NCBI GenBank assembly: GCA_963814315.1
Contig: CAWFCG010000003.1
Coordinates: forward strand, 124,001 to 188,000
Direction: 5' to 3'
Length of the DNA: 64,000 nucleotides
Source: JAFMJV01 sp963814315
GTDB lineage: Bacteria > Chloroflexota > Limnocylindria > Limnocylindrales > CSP1-4
Positions 63,339-64,000 of the stretch are shown piece after piece. Under the pieces are notes generated by a model. The model searched no databases. It saw only the letters and a program-made list of their open reading frames with translations, and had not been told where the DNA came from. The translations under genes were made by a program, and so were the position numbers. Positions within the stretch are counted from its first letter, which is position 1, and every line of letters begins with the position of its first letter.

Positions 63339-63410
63339 GGTTTCCGCGAAGGCTGGCGGCGGCCGCGCGAAGGCCTGCCGGCGGTCACATGAGGGCTTCC
63401 TCTGCGCCGG

Positions 63411-63419
63411 TGCTACAGT
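63411..63419 (+). promoter_or_regulatory. Extended -10 promoter of RNase P RNA
   Basis: TGCTACAGT is an extended -10 element whose TAnnnT ends exactly six bases before the predicted RNA 5' end at 63426. No good -35 hexamer is visible. Confidence 0.6.
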
Positions 63420-63425
63420 CGAGTC

Positions 63426-63766
63426 GTCAGTGAGGTGGCCGGATGGTCGCGGGCGGCGGGGAGACTCGTCGTTCGAGGAAAGTCCGAGCACCACGACGCG
63501 TGGTAGCGGGTAACTCCCGTCCACCGCAAGGTGAGGACTAGCGCCACAGAGACGAGTCGGTCGGGCCTTCGGGCTCGGCCGGGTGAAACGGGCAAGCTCT
63601 ACCTGGTGCAAGGCCAAATAGGAGGGCACGTGTGGCGCAAGCTGCACAGGGGTGCGTCGCCCTGCCTTCGGGTCGGCCGCAAGAGGCGTCGGGTGACCGG
63701 CGTCCCAGATGGATGACCATCCCCGCATCGCGGGACAGAACTCGGCTTACAGGCCACCTCACTGAC
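63426..63766 (+). ncRNA. rnpB: RNase P RNA, bacterial type A
   Basis: The 5' end GTCAGTGAGGTGG pairs with the 3' end CCACCTCACTGAC to form helix P1. The universal core is visible: GAGGAAAGTCCGAGC near the 5' end (P4 strand and CR-I), GGTAACTCCC, GGTGAAACGGGCAAGCTCT-type sequence in the specificity region, and ACAGAACTCGGCTTAC near the 3' end (P4 second strand and CR-V). Length is about 341 nt. It is the catalytic RNA that matures tRNA 5' ends, so the tRNA-Asn leader at 4692-4700 would be one of its substrates. Confidence 0.95.
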
Positions 63767-64000
63767 GCGTTCGACGTGCCGCTATCTGCCAGGCTGATCC
63801 GCGCGGATACACCAATGGTTGTTGGGCACGGCGTCGGGCTTCCGCACCGAAGGCGGCTTGCGTCCTGCGAATGCCCGCCACGAACGGACATTCGTCCTCT
63901 TTGGCTCCCGTCCGGATCTCGTCGGTTGGTGCGCCTGCGCCACAGGTCAACCACGCGCAGATGTCCTCTCGCGCGTTCGGCAGGTACCATGACGACCGCG
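63767..64000. other. Region after RNase P RNA; possible gene start at the edge
   Basis: No gene seen in the 220 bases after the RNA. An ATG at 63989-63991 (ATGACGACCGCG) may open a plus-strand gene beyond the window, but neither a ribosome site nor a TAnnnT-N6 element supports it. Confidence 0.3.

Overview
The window comes from a high-GC bacterial chromosome. I favour a Chloroflexota lineage (Limnocylindria/Ellin6529-like) and consider Actinomycetota the main alternative. The reasons are the RpoD type, the LemA/GIDE pair, the methylmalonyl-CoA route to succinate, and near-leaderless promoters in which TAnnnT sits exactly six bases before the start codon. The taxonomic call is inference from gene content.

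Layout. 1-4.6 kb: 3' part of rpoD, a degraded regulator tail, a frameshifted VanZ gene, a small ORF, and a GIDE-LemA operon on the minus strand. 4.7-13.6 kb: a sparse, decayed accessory region that starts at a tRNA-Asn gene. It holds relics of a tyrosine integrase with its excisionase, a serine recombinase, a second tyrosine recombinase tail, a phage-type HTH protein, a duplicated short coding segment, and a few intact cargo genes (PPOX oxidoreductase, PRC-like protein, winged-helix protein). 13.7-18.7 kb: secreted amidase, EttA, an IS21-like solo end, and a frameshifted cupin-type phosphoglucose isomerase.

19-27.5 kb is a sugar uptake and catabolism locus: an ABC transporter (binding protein and two permeases), NagA, a DegT aminotransferase, a GH4 glycosidase and a ROK kinase. 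27.7-30.8 kb is a scarred stretch with an N-truncated Fic gene, a bicupin, and SorC and AraD genes that both lost their N-termini at one junction. 30.8-33 kb is rfbA-rfbD-rfbC for dTDP-rhamnose. 33.4-44.4 kb holds single genes: a large secreted FG-GAP protein, rhodanese, cupin, PIN toxin, MsrA, a UbiA-type prenyltransferase, and a zinc-finger/AbiEii nucleotidyltransferase with a small downstream partner.

44.4-46.3 kb is parA-parB. 46.5-52.4 kb is a propionyl-CoA module (carboxylase beta subunit, biotin carboxylase, biotin carrier, methylmalonyl-CoA mutase large subunit, epimerase) that converts propionyl-CoA to succinyl-CoA. After a TetR/MFS pair, sucC-sucD and sdhC-sdhA-sdhB take succinyl-CoA on to fumarate. 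The window ends with an RNase H gene and RNase P RNA.

Several conserved genes (sdhA, pgi, vanZ, the T-stem of tRNA-Asn, an accessory ORF) each carry one surplus nucleotide. The choice between assembly indels and real decay should be settled before biological conclusions are drawn from them.
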